Below, piece after piece: positions 8,014-19,212 of a stretch of DNA of 64,000 bases (its first letter is position 1; each line of letters starts with the position of its first letter). The translations under genes and the position numbers were made by a program. The notes under the pieces were generated by a model. That model saw only the letters and a list, made by a program, of their open reading frames with translations. It was not told the DNA's origin and made no database searches. The stretch is from positions 62,001-126,000 of the forward strand of contig NZ_PPPU01000028.1 in assembly GCF_006483455.1 (NCBI RefSeq). The letters are read 5' to 3'. The stretch is from Methylomonas koyamae. Its GTDB lineage: Bacteria > Pseudomonadota > Gammaproteobacteria > Methylococcales > Methylomonadaceae.

Positions 8014-9243
8014 TTAGCCAAAAAACCAATAAGTCACCAAAATCGCGGCAACGATGCCGCCGATGTCGGCAATGATGCCGCAGGCCGCGGCATGGCGGAT
8101 GCGTTTGATGTTAACCGCGCCGAAATACACCGCCAGCACGTAGAACGTGGTTTCGGTGCTGCCTTGCACCACCGAAGCCAGTCGGCCGGCAAACGAATCG
8201 GCGCCGTGGGCCTGCATTGTATCTATCATCATCGCCCGCGCGCCGCTGCCGCTGAACGGCTTCATCAATGCAGTCGGCAGACCGTCGATAAAGCGGTTGT
8301 CGATACCGCAATAATCCACAAGCCAGCGCACGCCGTCGGTGATAAAACTCAACGCGCCGCTGGCCCGGAATACACCGAACGCCACCAGCATCGCCACCAA
8401 ATACGGAATGATGCCGATCGCGGTTTGAAAGCCTTGCTTGGCGCCGTCAATGAACAATTCGTAGGCGTTGAGGCCTTTGCTTACGGCGGCGGCGATGAAC
8501 GCGACCACCAACCCGAGCAAAATAACGTGGCTGACCAGCGACGATTGCGCCAGCATCTGCGCTTGGCCCAAGCCGGAGAAATAGTTCAATATTCCGGCCA
8601 GCAATGCGCTGATGCCGCCCAAATAGGCCAGTACCACTTTGTCTAACAGGTTGATTTTTTGCACCCAGGCCACCGCTAGTAAGCCGGTTAAGGTCGACAC
8701 ATAGGTTGCGATCAAAATCGGCAGGAACACGTCGGTCGGATTGGCGGCGCCGAGCTGGGCCCGGTAGGCGAAAATCGTCACCGGAAACAGCGTCACCGAC
8801 GAAGTGTTGAGCACCAAAAACAGAATTTGTGCGTCGCTGGCTTGCTCCGGCCGCGGGTTCAGCGTTTGCATTTCCTGCATGGCTTTGATGCCCATCGGTG
8901 TAGCGGCGTTGTCCAGGCCCAACATATTGGCGGCGATGTTCATCGTGATCGCTCCCAGCGCCGGGTGGCCCTGCGGAATTTCCGGCATCAACCGGCTAAA
9001 CAGCGGGTTCAGCGCGCGGGTCAGTAATTCGATGAAACCGCTGTGTTCGCCGATTTTCATGATGCCCATCCACAACGCCAAGATGCCGCCCAGACCCAAC
9101 GAAATTTCGAACGCGGCTTTCGCCAGACTGAACATCGCCGCGACCATTTCCGAAAATAATCGAGTGTCGCCCAGCAGCAAGAGCTTGAAACTGGCGACGG
9201 CGAACGCCGACAGGAAGAAAAAGACCCAGATCAGGTTGAGCAC
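8014..9243 (-). CDS. Fused SpmA/SpmB-type nucleoside-recognition membrane protein
   Basis: 409 residues with about ten membrane segments. Two Gate/nucleoside-recognition domains lie in tandem: the first (about 1-190) resembles spore maturation protein A (NIAANMLGLDNAATPMGIKAMQEMQ), the second (about 200-409) resembles SpmB (PYLVAMLVAFGVFRASGAL, MKPFSGSGARAMM, GSTETTFYVLAVYFGAV). In Bacillus these are separate sporulation genes; fused versions are common in non-sporulating Gram-negatives, where the substrate is unknown. 50 bp upstream of mtaB on the same strand. Confidence 0.85.
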   Translation of the reverse strand: MLNLIWVFFFLSAFAVASFKLLLLGDTRLFSEMVAAMFSLAKAAFEISLGLGGILALWMGIMKIGEHSGFIELLTRALNPLFSRLMPEIPQGHPALGAITMNIAANMLGLDNAATPMGIKAMQEMQTLNPRPEQASDAQILFLVLNTSSVTLFPVTIFAYRAQLGAANPTDVFLPILIATYVSTLTGLLAVAWVQKINLLDKVVLAYLGGISALLAGILNYFSGLGQAQMLAQSSLVSHVILLGLVVAFIAAAVSKGLNAYELFIDGAKQGFQTAIGIIPYLVAMLVAFGVFRASGALSFITDGVRWLVDYCGIDNRFIDGLPTALMKPFSGSGARAMMIDTMQAHGADSFAGRLASVVQGSTETTFYVLAVYFGAVNIKRIRHAAACGIIADIGGIVAAILVTYWFFG

Positions 9244-9353
9244 AAGGAAAGGCGATTTGGATTGGCAACGGCAAAATTAGCGCTATTTTAGCAATTTAGC
9301 TTCGTCGGCGGCGCGGAAAATAGTAATTCGTGCAAGCGCTCTGGCGCTGCGGG

Positions 9354-11081
9354 TCAGCCCACGTAACGAAACGGCAAATAGTGTGGATGCCATTGGTTGG
9401 CAGCAATAAAGTCGGCCAAATTTGCCGGATCCAGATCGGTTCGGCTAGCCGAGCCGTCGGCGATGGCTTTGGCTAGCACCCGTTCCGCGACGTAGCTGCT
9501 GATTTTCTGCAAATCGGCAATAGGCGGGTAGATCGCGCCGGCGTCGGGTTCGAATTCGGCGATGTAGTCGGCCAGGGCATAAGCCGATTCCAGCACCATC
9601 GCGTCGCTGATACGGCGACACTCGCCGAGCATAGCCGCCAAGCCCAGGCCGGGAAAGATGAAGGCGTTGTTACCTTGGCCGATTTTATGGCGGGTGCCGC
9701 GGTATTCGATATCGGCGAACGGACTGCCGGTGGCGACGATGGCGCGGCCCTCGCTCCAGGCGATGATGTCCGCCGGCGTCGCCTCGCAATTGGCGGTTGG
9801 ATTGGACAGCGGCATCACGATCGGGTTGAGGCAGTTGCCGGCCATGGTACGGATCAGCTCTTCGCCGAACAAGCCGGCGGCGCCGGTTAGTCCGATCAAG
9901 ACGCTAGGTTTGGCGTGGCTGACTACTTCGAATAACGAGGGCTGGCTATGCTCAGGAATACCCCAGGCTTGGCCGATTGTTGCCGGTTGGGCGATGCCGT
10001 GTTTGTAGTGCTCCAGCTCCCGGTCTGCGACGACCAGGCCGGATATATCGACCACGTACAGGCGTTGCCGGGCTTGGGCCTCGCTCAATCCGGCATCCAT
10101 CAGGCCGGCCTTGATCACGCTGGCGACGCCAATGCCGGCGGCGCCGGCTCCGGCAATGACAATGGTCTGTTCGGTCAGCGTTTGGCCAAGCCGGCGGCAG
10201 GCGGCCAATATTCCGGCCAGCGCCATTGCGCCGGTACCCTGGATGTCGTCGTTGAAGCAGGGCACTTTGTCCCGGTAGCGGGCCAGCACGTCGAAGGCTA
10301 CGTCCTTGGTAAAGTCCTCCCACTGAATGATGGCTTTGGGCCAGATCCGATGAGCGGCGGCGACGAATTTATCCACCATCGCAAAATAGGCCTCCCGGCC
10401 CAGGCGCTTGGCGCGCACGCCCAAATAGTGCGGGTCGTCCAGCAATTCGTCGCGATTGGTGCCGACGTCGAGATTGATCGGTAAGGTTTGGAACGGGCAG
10501 ACGCCGCCGCCGACCGTATAGAGTGCCAGTTTGCCGATGCAGATCGACAGGCCGCCCATGCCCTGGTCGCCGATGCCCAGAATCGCGGAAGCGTCGGTGA
10601 CCACGATCATACGGATGTCGTGCCAGGGGTAGTTTTTTAAAATCGCATCGGCGCGGTCGATGTTGTTCGGTGACAGGGTCAAGCCGCGGGCGGTGCGGTA
10701 GAGCGAGCTGAACTTCTGCACCGCGAGGCCAATGGTCGGCGTATAGACGATGGGGACCATCTCTTCCAGATGCCGCTCCAGTATCGCGTAAAACAAGATT
10801 TCGGAGCGGTCCTGGATCGCTCGCAGAAATTGGTATTTGGAAATATCGTCGGCCTGCTGCCGGTAACTGAAATACAAGCGCTCGATTTGTTGCTCCAGCG
10901 TCGTCACTTGCGGCGGCAATAAGCCGTCCAAACCCAGATCGATGCGCTCCTGCTCGGTGAAAGCGGTGCCTTTATTGCTGGCCGGCAACTTCAGCAGGGT
11001 CATGCCGCGGATAGACACCGCCAGGTAAGGCTTGCCGTCCTGGTCTTGGCGGTATTCGAAGTAGTCGCTGAGTCTGGTCAT
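9354..11081 (-). CDS. maeA: NAD-dependent malic enzyme
   Basis: 575 residues, length of the large (SfcA/MaeA) malic enzymes. Catalyses oxidative decarboxylation of malate to pyruvate. Signatures include the malic-enzyme block VYTPTIGLAVQKFS, VVTDASAILGIGDQGMGG (metal and substrate site), FNDDIQGTGA and the Rossmann motif GAGAAGIG. The start MTRLSDYFEYRQ agrees with the family. It would connect the TCA cycle to pyruvate. Stands alone on the minus strand, with 109 bp to the next gene and an unassigned 418-bp stretch upstream. Confidence 0.93.
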   Translation of the reverse strand: MTRLSDYFEYRQDQDGKPYLAVSIRGMTLLKLPASNKGTAFTEQERIDLGLDGLLPPQVTTLEQQIERLYFSYRQQADDISKYQFLRAIQDRSEILFYAILERHLEEMVPIVYTPTIGLAVQKFSSLYRTARGLTLSPNNIDRADAILKNYPWHDIRMIVVTDASAILGIGDQGMGGLSICIGKLALYTVGGGVCPFQTLPINLDVGTNRDELLDDPHYLGVRAKRLGREAYFAMVDKFVAAAHRIWPKAIIQWEDFTKDVAFDVLARYRDKVPCFNDDIQGTGAMALAGILAACRRLGQTLTEQTIVIAGAGAAGIGVASVIKAGLMDAGLSEAQARQRLYVVDISGLVVADRELEHYKHGIAQPATIGQAWGIPEHSQPSLFEVVSHAKPSVLIGLTGAAGLFGEELIRTMAGNCLNPIVMPLSNPTANCEATPADIIAWSEGRAIVATGSPFADIEYRGTRHKIGQGNNAFIFPGLGLAAMLGECRRISDAMVLESAYALADYIAEFEPDAGAIYPPIADLQKISSYVAERVLAKAIADGSASRTDLDPANLADFIAANQWHPHYLPFRYVG

Positions 11082-11499
11082 CGGGTGTATGTAGTTATTC
11101 CCAAACAGCCGTGCAGTCTATCCGAGCTGGCAGGCGTTTGCTGGTTTGATTATTGGTATCAGCTACAAGCAAATGCGGTGCCAGGGCCAGCGCGATGGCA
11201 CGACTTGGCCGGCGGATCGGCTTAACTCGGCTGCGATTTCGGTTGGACTTTGGATTTGAGGCGCGATTATGCGGGTATCTGGCCTGTTTTGGAGTTGCCG
11301 CTGGCAGAATAATACGGAATGGGGTGCGGTAAAGATTGTTTGGCCCGATTCGCGAGTGATGCAATCTCGATATCGCGACCCGCGACGAGGAATGGTCGCA
11401 CCAATAACGGACTCAACCGATCCCGGCGCACTGAAATAGTTCGGTGGTGCCGGTGCTCCTTGGCGAAGCGGCCGGCCGCTTCGCCCAGGAGCAGGGCTA
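11082..11499. other. Intergenic stretch between maeA and purB
   Basis: 418 bases with no supportable gene. Short frames here (for example 11095-11364) lack a ribosome-binding site and look like random frames rich in Arg and Pro. It must contain the maeA promoter and the purB 3' region. The only clear structure is the palindrome at 11454-11493. Confidence 0.6.
11454..11493. repeat. 40-bp near-perfect palindrome just after purB
   Basis: The left arm 11454-11473 pairs with the right arm 11474-11493 with one mismatch (11461/11486) and no spacer; the centre is GGCC-GGCC. It begins 7 bp beyond the purB stop. As RNA it forms a very stable GC-rich stem, but no T run follows on the minus strand, so it is not a classic intrinsic terminator. 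It may protect the purB mRNA 3' end or be a repeat-type palindrome. Confidence 0.75.
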
Positions 11500-12867
<1,368 letters not shown>

Positions 12868-12883
12868 CTAAAATTTCTAAAAC

Positions 12884-12896
12884 GTAAACGGTTTAC
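12884..12896. promoter_or_regulatory. 13-bp palindrome upstream of purB
   Basis: GTAAAC-G-GTTTAC, a perfect inverted repeat with one central base, 29-41 nt before the purB start and 10 nt after the HNH gene stop. It resembles LacI/PurR-family half-sites, but no regulator gene is in the window and the PurR consensus has an even-length centre, so this is only a candidate operator. Confidence 0.3.
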
Positions 12897-12905
12897 TTGC
12901 GGCGA

Positions 12906-13598
12906 TTAAATTTGTCCGCCGGGACGTTGGATTGGTTGGGTACTTTCGTCGAAGCAAGTCTTGGCGGTGCCGGGGAAGGCTTCGATCAAGCGGCGGCGCA
13001 TGTCGGCGTCGTCTTGGAATACCGTCATCCAGACGGACCAGAAGCCTCGTTGTATTGCCATTTCCACAATTCCGGCTCTGCGTTCTTCGTTATCGAAGGC
13101 GGCGAGCTGCGATTTTCGCTTTGAGGCATTTTGCCAAGCTTGTTGTCGATGCAGCCAACGTTTGTCTTTACTTGACGGAGTTTGTTGGCCGGCGATCTGG
13201 AGATCGGGATGTTTGTTCAGTCCTAATGCCAACCAGGTGGCTTCAATTTTTCGGTTGAGGGGTTCGGCATGAGTCTTATTCGGTAATACTCTGCCTTGTC
13301 CATCGTAGTTAAAGGCTAACAAGGTATTGTCGCTGTCGGGCCAAACATAATCGTCAAGGTTTAATTGGCCATGGCCTTTGCCGGAATTGCAATTGCCGCA
13401 GGCAAGCAAAAAATTGCTCCATTGAAATTCAGTTTCCGGGTATTCGCTTTTCGGTTTTTTGTGTTCGACATGAATGCCACTGGCGACCCAGCGCTCGCAA
13501 TACGAACAATATTCTCCTAAGCGTTCGATCAACGGCTGTTGCGCGTCCCCATAAGGTTTTATTTCGCCTAGGTCGTAACCTTTATCAATCGGACGCAT
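12906..13598 (-). CDS. HNH endonuclease, PtuB-like (Septu-type pair)
   Basis: 230 residues. HNH nuclease with zinc-finger cysteines: C31-x2-C34 (CSYC), the catalytic HVEH at 43-46, then C67-x2-C70-N71 with K74 (CGNCNSGKGH). The rest is helical, with no other recognised domain. The domain layout and the ATPase gene ending 2 bp upstream match the PtuB partner of Septu anti-phage systems, or the HNH effector of retron Ec78-type systems. No reverse transcriptase is present, which favours Septu. Functional assignment is by motif and context only. Confidence 0.7.
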   Translation of the reverse strand: MRPIDKGYDLGEIKPYGDAQQPLIERLGEYCSYCERWVASGIHVEHKKPKSEYPETEFQWSNFLLACGNCNSGKGHGQLNLDDYVWPDSDNTLLAFNYDGQGRVLPNKTHAEPLNRKIEATWLALGLNKHPDLQIAGQQTPSSKDKRWLHRQQAWQNASKRKSQLAAFDNEERRAGIVEMAIQRGFWSVWMTVFQDDADMRRRLIEAFPGTAKTCFDESTQPIQRPGGQI

Positions 13599-13600
13599 AC

Positions 13601-14899
13601 TTATTTATTTTTAGCAGCCAGTACTGAGTCGCGTTCGAATTTTAACTGTGCGGCAAATGCCGGGTCGTCGCTAAAGGGAATACTCAATTCATCCAACCGG
13701 CTACGTAACTGCAGCAATTCTTGATCGGATTCGTCGTTAACTTGGTGGAGTCGTCGATAATAGGCTTCCGCCGCAGCCATCATATCCAAGTAACGTTTAC
13801 TTTTTTGCGGCATATCGACGTGCTGTTGATCTTCGGCAATATCTTCAATGCTTTCGCTTTCAATATTGATGGGACAGGCTTTTTCCAAATCCCACAATAA
13901 ACAATCATCACGTCCATACAACGACTGAATTATGAACGGTGAGTGGCTACTGGCAACGAATTGAACTTTAGGAAAAGTATTTAACAAACGTCCGACTACT
14001 TCCCGTTGCCATTTTGGATGCAAATGCAAGTCGATTTCGTCGATCAACACGATACCTTCGGTTTGTTTGATGACGTCGGCTTCCAGTTGCGGGTTCAGCG
14101 TTGCCATGCGGTAGGCGATGTCCGCGACCATGCCGATCATGTTCCGGTAGCCGTCGCTGAGCAGGTGGAAGGGGATGGGTTGAGTCATACCCTGAACTTC
14201 TGTTTCAATCAGAATTTCGTCCCAATCGAAATCCCATTTAGCACCCTTGGCTTCAGGGATCATTTCGATTATGGCATTACGAACGGCTTCCAATACATGG
14301 CGTGTTTCATTTTTTTGTAGTGCTGCCAATTCCTGAGTTTTAAACCAGCGGAATAACTGTTCAATATTGGAAGCGGGATTTAAACAGTCGCGATAGCCAA
14401 CTAAACGAGAATCTGGGCTTAGCGTTTGGATTTCCGAGTCGTCTAATTCTTTCCAAAGGCGGCCAGTCCCATAGTAGGCAAGTATCGGTAGCAAGGTTTG
14501 GAGCTCAGTTACTTTTTCAGAGATTCTTGTTGCAAGTTCGGTAATAGTTCTGGAATAACGCGGTCCATAACGGTCAAATAAAACGCAAGTGAATGTTTCT
14601 TGATTAATTTCAACCTGAGGCTTTAATGATAAAAAATGGTGGCGTTCTCGGAGTGGGGTTTGCCCGAATGCTAAGAAGTCAAAGTGACAGTCATCGTCAT
14701 AAAATTTACGTAAATCCTTTGAGCTGATGACTCTGGGAAAACCTTCTATAAATTCACTCAATATAATGGCTAACGCATCTAAAATGGCAGTTTTTCCTTT
14801 GCCATTGTTGCCAATTAGCAATGTAAATCGGTCTGACAGTTCAAGTTGATATTCTTTAAAGCAACGAAAATAAAGAAGCTCCAGCTTGTTAATTTTCAT
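13601..14899 (-). CDS. AAA/ABC-type ATPase, PtuA-like (Septu-type pair)
   Basis: 432 residues. SMC/RecF-like ATPase: Walker A GNNGKGKT at 30-37, ABC signature-like LLSDGYRNM around 246-254, Walker [14 protein letters not shown] from 283, and a switch histidine in VASSHSPFI near 315-323. No TOPRIM domain follows, so it is not an OLD nuclease. The ATG at 14899 has GAGG 9 nt upstream and overlaps the mnmA 3' end by 11 nt, implying coupling to mnmA. The gene is visibly more AT-rich than its neighbours, which suggests acquisition by transfer. Most like PtuA of Septu. Confidence 0.75.
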   Translation of the reverse strand: MKINKLELLYFRCFKEYQLELSDRFTLLIGNNGKGKTAILDALAIILSEFIEGFPRVISSKDLRKFYDDDCHFDFLAFGQTPLRERHHFLSLKPQVEINQETFTCVLFDRYGPRYSRTITELATRISEKVTELQTLLPILAYYGTGRLWKELDDSEIQTLSPDSRLVGYRDCLNPASNIEQLFRWFKTQELAALQKNETRHVLEAVRNAIIEMIPEAKGAKWDFDWDEILIETEVQGMTQPIPFHLLSDGYRNMIGMVADIAYRMATLNPQLEADVIKQTEGIVLIDEIDLHLHPKWQREVVGRLLNTFPKVQFVASSHSPFIIQSLYGRDDCLLWDLEKACPINIESESIEDIAEDQQHVDMPQKSKRYLDMMAAAEAYYRRLHQVNDESDQELLQLRSRLDELSIPFSDDPAFAAQLKFERDSVLAAKNK

Positions 14900-15986
14900 T
14901 GTACTTAGCCTCAATTATCCCGCCACCCAAACAAACCTCCCCCTGATAAAACACCACCGACTGCCCCGGCGTGATCGCTCGTTGCGGCTGGTCGAAGCTG
15001 ACTTTGACGCGGCTGCCGCCATCAATCGGCTCGACGATGCAATCTTGGTCCGGTTGGCGGTAGCGGGTTTTGGCAGCGCAGCGGATGGTTTCGGTCAGGG
15101 GTTGGCTGGCGCACCAATCCAGTTGGCCGGCTTCCAGGGAATTGTGCAGCATCAGCGGATGGTCGTGGCCCTGGCCGACGATCAGCACGTTGTTATCCAG
15201 GTCTTTGTCCAGCACGAACCACGGCTCGTCCGGTGCGTCTTTGACGCCGCCGATACCCAGGCCCTGGCGTTGGCCCAGGGTGTAATACATCAAGCCGTGG
15301 TGTTTGCCGATATACTTGCCTTCCGGGGTGCGCATTTCGCCGGGTTGGTGGGGCAGATAGCGTTCCAGGAATTCCCTGAACTTACGTTCGCCGATGAAGC
15401 AGATCCCGGTGCTGTCTTTCTTGCGGCTGTTGGCGAAGCCGGCTTTATCGGCCAGCGCCCGAATTTCGGTTTTGCGCAAATGGCCGATCGGGAACAGCGT
15501 TTTCGACAGCGCTTTCTGGCCCATTGCGTAGAGAAAGTAGCTTTGTTCCTTGGCCGGGTCCAGGCCTTTCAAAAGTTCGAATTCGCCGTTCCGTTCCCGG
15601 ACGCGGGCGTAGTGGCCGGTGGCGATGAATTCGGCGCCGAGGTCTTCGATGGCGTAGTTCAGAAACGCGTTGAATTTGACGTGTTTGTTACACAAAATGT
15701 CGGGATTGGGGGTGCGGCCGGCCTTGAATTCCGACAAAAACACTTCGAATACTTCGTCCCAGTATTCGGCGGCGAAGTTGACGGTCTTTAATTCGATACC
15801 CAATTTGTCGGCGACTTGTTGGGCGTCGGCCAAATCCTGCATCGCGGTGCAGTATTCGGTGCCGTCGTCTTCTTCCCAGTTTTTCATGAACAAACCGGTA
15901 ACTTTGTGGCCTTGTTCTTGCAGCGCTAATGCGGTGACGGAAGAATCGACGCCGCCGGACATGCCGACGATGATGTGTTTGCTCAT
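14889..15986 (-). CDS. mnmA: tRNA-specific 2-thiouridylase MnmA
   Basis: 365 residues. Thiolates U34 in tRNA Lys, Glu and Gln using ATP and sulfur from the IscS/Tus relay. PP-loop motif MSGGVDSS is near the N-terminus, and the two catalytic cysteines are in [12 protein letters not shown] and [12 protein letters not shown]. The start at 15986 follows the nudJ stop with a 4-nt ATGA overlap. Same order as E. coli nudJ-mnmA, but the next gene is the ATPase instead of hflD. Confidence 0.96.
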   Translation of the reverse strand: MSKHIIVGMSGGVDSSVTALALQEQGHKVTGLFMKNWEEDDGTEYCTAMQDLADAQQVADKLGIELKTVNFAAEYWDEVFEVFLSEFKAGRTPNPDILCNKHVKFNAFLNYAIEDLGAEFIATGHYARVRERNGEFELLKGLDPAKEQSYFLYAMGQKALSKTLFPIGHLRKTEIRALADKAGFANSRKKDSTGICFIGERKFREFLERYLPHQPGEMRTPEGKYIGKHHGLMYYTLGQRQGLGIGGVKDAPDEPWFVLDKDLDNNVLIVGQGHDHPLMLHNSLEAGQLDWCASQPLTETIRCAAKTRYRQPDQDCIVEPIDGGSRVKVSFDQPQRAITPGQSVVFYQGEVCLGGGIIEAKYNEN

Positions 15987-16438
15987 GCGTGGTCTAAAAA
16001 AGTTTGTAACAGGCTGAGCGGGTAACGCTGGCCTTTCAGGTATTCGTCGATGGTAGTCAGCACCAACGGGCTGCGCAATTGGTCGCGGCGGGCGCAAATC
16101 TCGTTGCGGCTGAGCCAATGAGTGCCGATAATGCCGTCGTCGAGCGCTTGCGCCGGATTGTGATTGTCGACGGTGCCGGCGAAGCAGAAGCGCAAAAAAC
16201 TGGGCATTTCCGGGTTTCTCCGCCATAGTTGGGTTGCGATCAGGGCTTCGGGCTGAAACTCCCAGGCGGTTTCTTCCCGCACTTCCCGGATGACGGCGGC
16301 GATTAAGTCCTCGCCTTCTTCCAAATGTCCGGCCGGTTGATTGAACGCAATGCCATGTGCCGTTGTCTCTTCGACCACTAGAAAACGCCCGTTTTTTTCG
16401 ATTACAGCGGCGACGGTAACGTGGGGTTTCCAGACCAT
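15983..16438 (-). CDS. nudJ: Nudix hydrolase NudJ
   Basis: 151 residues. NudJ in E. coli hydrolyses thiamine pyrophosphate precursors and nucleotide pyrophosphates. The Nudix box is [20 protein letters not shown](T), starting near residue 37. Other matches are [12 protein letters not shown] at the N-terminus and LRSPLV...GQRYPL near the C-terminus, as in E. coli NudJ. First gene of the nudJ-mnmA-ATPase-HNH run and divergent from clpS. Confidence 0.9.
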   Translation of the reverse strand: MVWKPHVTVAAVIEKNGRFLVVEETTAHGIAFNQPAGHLEEGEDLIAAVIREVREETAWEFQPEALIATQLWRRNPEMPSFLRFCFAGTVDNHNPAQALDDGIIGTHWLSRNEICARRDQLRSPLVLTTIDEYLKGQRYPLSLLQTFLDHA

Positions 16439-16564
16439 ATTGTCGACATAAAACGTTAAAAGGCGCGCATTTTACTAGAAATGTTTTTTATATGGGTAAA
16501 GATTGAAATTTAATGTCTAAGGCGCTATTTTTAAGAACACAGCGATTTTGCACCACAGAAGTTT

Positions 16565-16888
16565 ATGTCCGATTTTGAACCCTTTAAAGACGTTGACGGC
16601 ACCACTGCGCTGCAAGAAGCCAAGCCGCAATTGAAACGGCCACCGTTGTATAAAGTCATTTTGCTCAACGACGATTTCACACCAATGGATTTTGTCGTGG
16701 AGATCTTGACCGACTTTTTCAACATGAGCCAAGAGCGGGCTACGCAGGTGATGTTGCAAGTGCATACCCAGGGTGTTGGGGTATGCGGCACCTACACCAA
16801 GGACGTTGCCGAAACCAAAGTACACATCGTTAACGAATACTCCCGTGAACATCATCACCCGCTGATGTGCACGATGGAAGAGGCGTGA
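16565..16888 (+). CDS. clpS: ATP-dependent Clp protease adaptor ClpS
   Basis: 107 residues. N-end-rule adaptor that delivers substrates to ClpAP. The conserved core [16 protein letters not shown], the VMLQVHTQG(V) helix and the [12 protein letters not shown] segment are complete, including the residues that cradle the N-degron. A 10-bp gap separates it from clpA, the classical arrangement. Confidence 0.96.
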   Translation: MSDFEPFKDVDGTTALQEAKPQLKRPPLYKVILLNDDFTPMDFVVEILTDFFNMSQERATQVMLQVHTQGVGVCGTYTKDVAETKVHIVNEYSREHHHPLMCTMEEA

Positions 16889-16898
16889 GAGGTAAGCC

Positions 16899-19175
16899 AT
16901 GCTAAGTAAAGAACTGGAAGTGACACTGAACGCCGCTTTTACCGGGGCTCATGCCAAGCGCCACGAGTTCATCACCGTCGAGCATTTGCTGTTGGCTTTG
17001 CTGGATAACGTGACGACGATCCCGATCCTGATCGCCTGCGGCTGCAACGTCAATGCGTTGCGCGCCGAACTCACCCGCTTCATCGACGAGACCATTTCGC
17101 TGATCCCGGAAGGCATCCAGCGCGAAACCCAACCGACTTTGGGCTTTCAGCGCGTGTTGCAGCGGGCGGTATTTCACGTCCAGGCGTCCGACAAAAAAGA
17201 AGTGACTGGTGCCAACCTGTTTGTCGCGCTGTTCAGTGAGCAGGATTCGCATGCGGTTTATCTGTTGAACAAACAAGACATCACGCGGTTGGATGTGGTG
17301 AATTATCTGGCGCACGGAGTTTCCAAAATCGAACAGTTCAGAAAAGAGAGCAGCGAGGAACCGGAAGGCGAGCGCGGCAACAACGAGAATTTGACCAGCC
17401 CGCTGGAAAAATATGCCACCAACCTGAATGAAGAGGCTCTAAAAGGTAATATCGATCCGTTGATCGGCCGCGAATTGGAAGTGGAACGCACCATCCAGGT
17501 GTTGTGTCGGCGGCGTAAAAACAACCCGCTGCTGGTTGGCGAAGCCGGGGTCGGCAAAACGGCAATCGCCGAGGGTCTGGCGAAGCGGATTGTCGAAGAA
17601 CAGGTACCCGATATTTTGATGAACAGCACAATTTATTCGTTAGATATGGGGGCCTTGGTTGCGGGTACCAAATACCGCGGCGATTTCGAAAAACGTTTAA
17701 AAGCCTTGATCAATCAATTGAAAAAAGAGCCGGATTCGATTCTGTTCATCGACGAAATTCATACCATCATCGGCGCCGGTTCGGCGTCCGGTGGGGTAAT
17801 GGACGCGTCCAATTTGATCAAACCGGTGTTGGCCTCCGGCCAATTGCGCTGCATCGGTTCGACGACTTATCAGGAGTACCGCGGCATCTTCGAAAAAGAC
17901 CACGCTTTGGCGCGGCGCTTCCAAAAAATCGACGTGGTCGAACCGTCCATCGAAGATACGGTATTGATTCTGAAAGGTTTGAAATCCCGCTTTGAGGAGC
18001 ATCATGGCCTGAAATACACCCAGGAAGCTTTGCGGATGGCGGTGGAATTATCGGCGCGCTATATCACCGATCGGCATTTGCCGGACAAGGCTATTGATGT
18101 GATCGACGAAGCCGGCGCCAGACAGCGCTTGTTCACGGCCGGGGAGCGTAAAGAGACCATCGACACCGCCGAGATTGAGGAGATCGTGGCCAAGATCGCC
18201 CGGGTGCCGGCGCAATCGGTGTCGTCCAACGATATCGACAAGCTTTCCAACCTGGAAAAGAACCTGAAAATGCTGGTGTTCGGTCAGGATGAAGCGATTT
18301 CTGAACTGGCTGCCGCGATCAAATTATCGCGGGCCGGGCTGCGTGACACTACCAAAACCATCGGTTCCTTCTTGTTCGCCGGCCCGACCGGCGTCGGCAA
18401 AACCGAAGTGACCCGCCAGTTGGCCAAGGTGCTGGGCATCGAATTGATCCGCTTCGACATGTCCGAATATATGGAACGGCATACCGTCTCGCGTCTGATC
18501 GGCGCTCCTCCGGGTTACGTCGGTTTCGATCAGGGAGGTCTATTGACCGAAGCAGTGACCAAACATCCGCATGCGGTGTTATTGCTCGACGAGTTGGAGA
18601 AAGCCCATCCGGATGTGTTCAATTTGTTGCTGCAGGTCATGGACCACGGCACCTTGACCGACAACAACGGCCGCAAAGCCGATTTCAGAAACATCATTCT
18701 GATCATGACCACCAATGCCGGTGCCGAGGAAAGCAGTCGGGCCTCGATCGGTTTTACCTTGCAAAATCATGCGTCGGACAGTATGAAAGTGATCGAACGC
18801 GGCTTCTCGCCCGAATTCAGAAACCGTCTGGATGCGATTGTTCAGTTCAAGCCGCTGGATTTGGCGGTGGTTGGCAGCGTCGTCGACAAGTTTATCTTCG
18901 AGTTGGAAGCGGTATTGGCCGACAAGAATGTGACGTTGACCTTGGAGCCTGACGCACGGGCATGGCTGGCCGAGCACGGCTGCGATCCGAAAATGGGGGC
19001 AAGGCCGATGGCGCGTTTGATCCAGGAAAAAATCAAGAAGCCGTTAGCCGAAGACTTGTTGTTCGGGCGCTTGGCGAATGGCGGTCATGTAAGGATACAT
19101 GTCGAGAACGATGAATTGGCATTTGCCATTGAAGGCAAACAGCTAGTCGTTTCCGAATTGAATCAAGTGATGTAG
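16899..19175 (+). CDS. clpA: ATP-dependent Clp protease ATP-binding subunit ClpA
   Basis: 758 residues, full family length. Hexameric unfoldase of the ClpAP protease. The N-domain (ClpN repeats) covers about 1-150; AAA+ module 1 has Walker A GEAGVGKT near 213-221 and module 2 GPTGVGKT near 494-502; LIDEIHT and LLDELEKAHPD are the Walker B regions, and YRGDFEKR the pore-1 neighbourhood. Ribosome-binding site GAGAGGTAAGCC is just before the ATG. Converges with infA. Confidence 0.96.
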   Translation: MLSKELEVTLNAAFTGAHAKRHEFITVEHLLLALLDNVTTIPILIACGCNVNALRAELTRFIDETISLIPEGIQRETQPTLGFQRVLQRAVFHVQASDKKEVTGANLFVALFSEQDSHAVYLLNKQDITRLDVVNYLAHGVSKIEQFRKESSEEPEGERGNNENLTSPLEKYATNLNEEALKGNIDPLIGRELEVERTIQVLCRRRKNNPLLVGEAGVGKTAIAEGLAKRIVEEQVPDILMNSTIYSLDMGALVAGTKYRGDFEKRLKALINQLKKEPDSILFIDEIHTIIGAGSASGGVMDASNLIKPVLASGQLRCIGSTTYQEYRGIFEKDHALARRFQKIDVVEPSIEDTVLILKGLKSRFEEHHGLKYTQEALRMAVELSARYITDRHLPDKAIDVIDEAGARQRLFTAGERKETIDTAEIEEIVAKIARVPAQSVSSNDIDKLSNLEKNLKMLVFGQDEAISELAAAIKLSRAGLRDTTKTIGSFLFAGPTGVGKTEVTRQLAKVLGIELIRFDMSEYMERHTVSRLIGAPPGYVGFDQGGLLTEAVTKHPHAVLLLDELEKAHPDVFNLLLQVMDHGTLTDNNGRKADFRNIILIMTTNAGAEESSRASIGFTLQNHASDSMKVIERGFSPEFRNRLDAIVQFKPLDLAVVGSVVDKFIFELEAVLADKNVTLTLEPDARAWLAEHGCDPKMGARPMARLIQEKIKKPLAEDLLFGRLANGGHVRIHVENDELAFAIEGKQLVVSELNQVM

Positions 19176-19189
19176 AGCGGAGAGGGAAG

Positions 19190-19212
19190 CGCTAGCCCGG
19201 AGCGGGTTAGCG
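19190..19212. terminator. Hairpin between converging clpA and infA
   Basis: CGCTAGCCCG (19190-19199) pairs with CGGGTTAGCG (19203-19212) with one G-T wobble. It includes the infA stop codon. No T run follows on either strand, so it is only a possible bidirectional terminator. Confidence 0.35.

Noticed and set aside
12906..14899. Retron Ec78-type system instead of Septu
   Set aside because: ATPase and HNH parts would fit, but there is no reverse transcriptase nor room for an msr/msd RNA between mnmA and purB.
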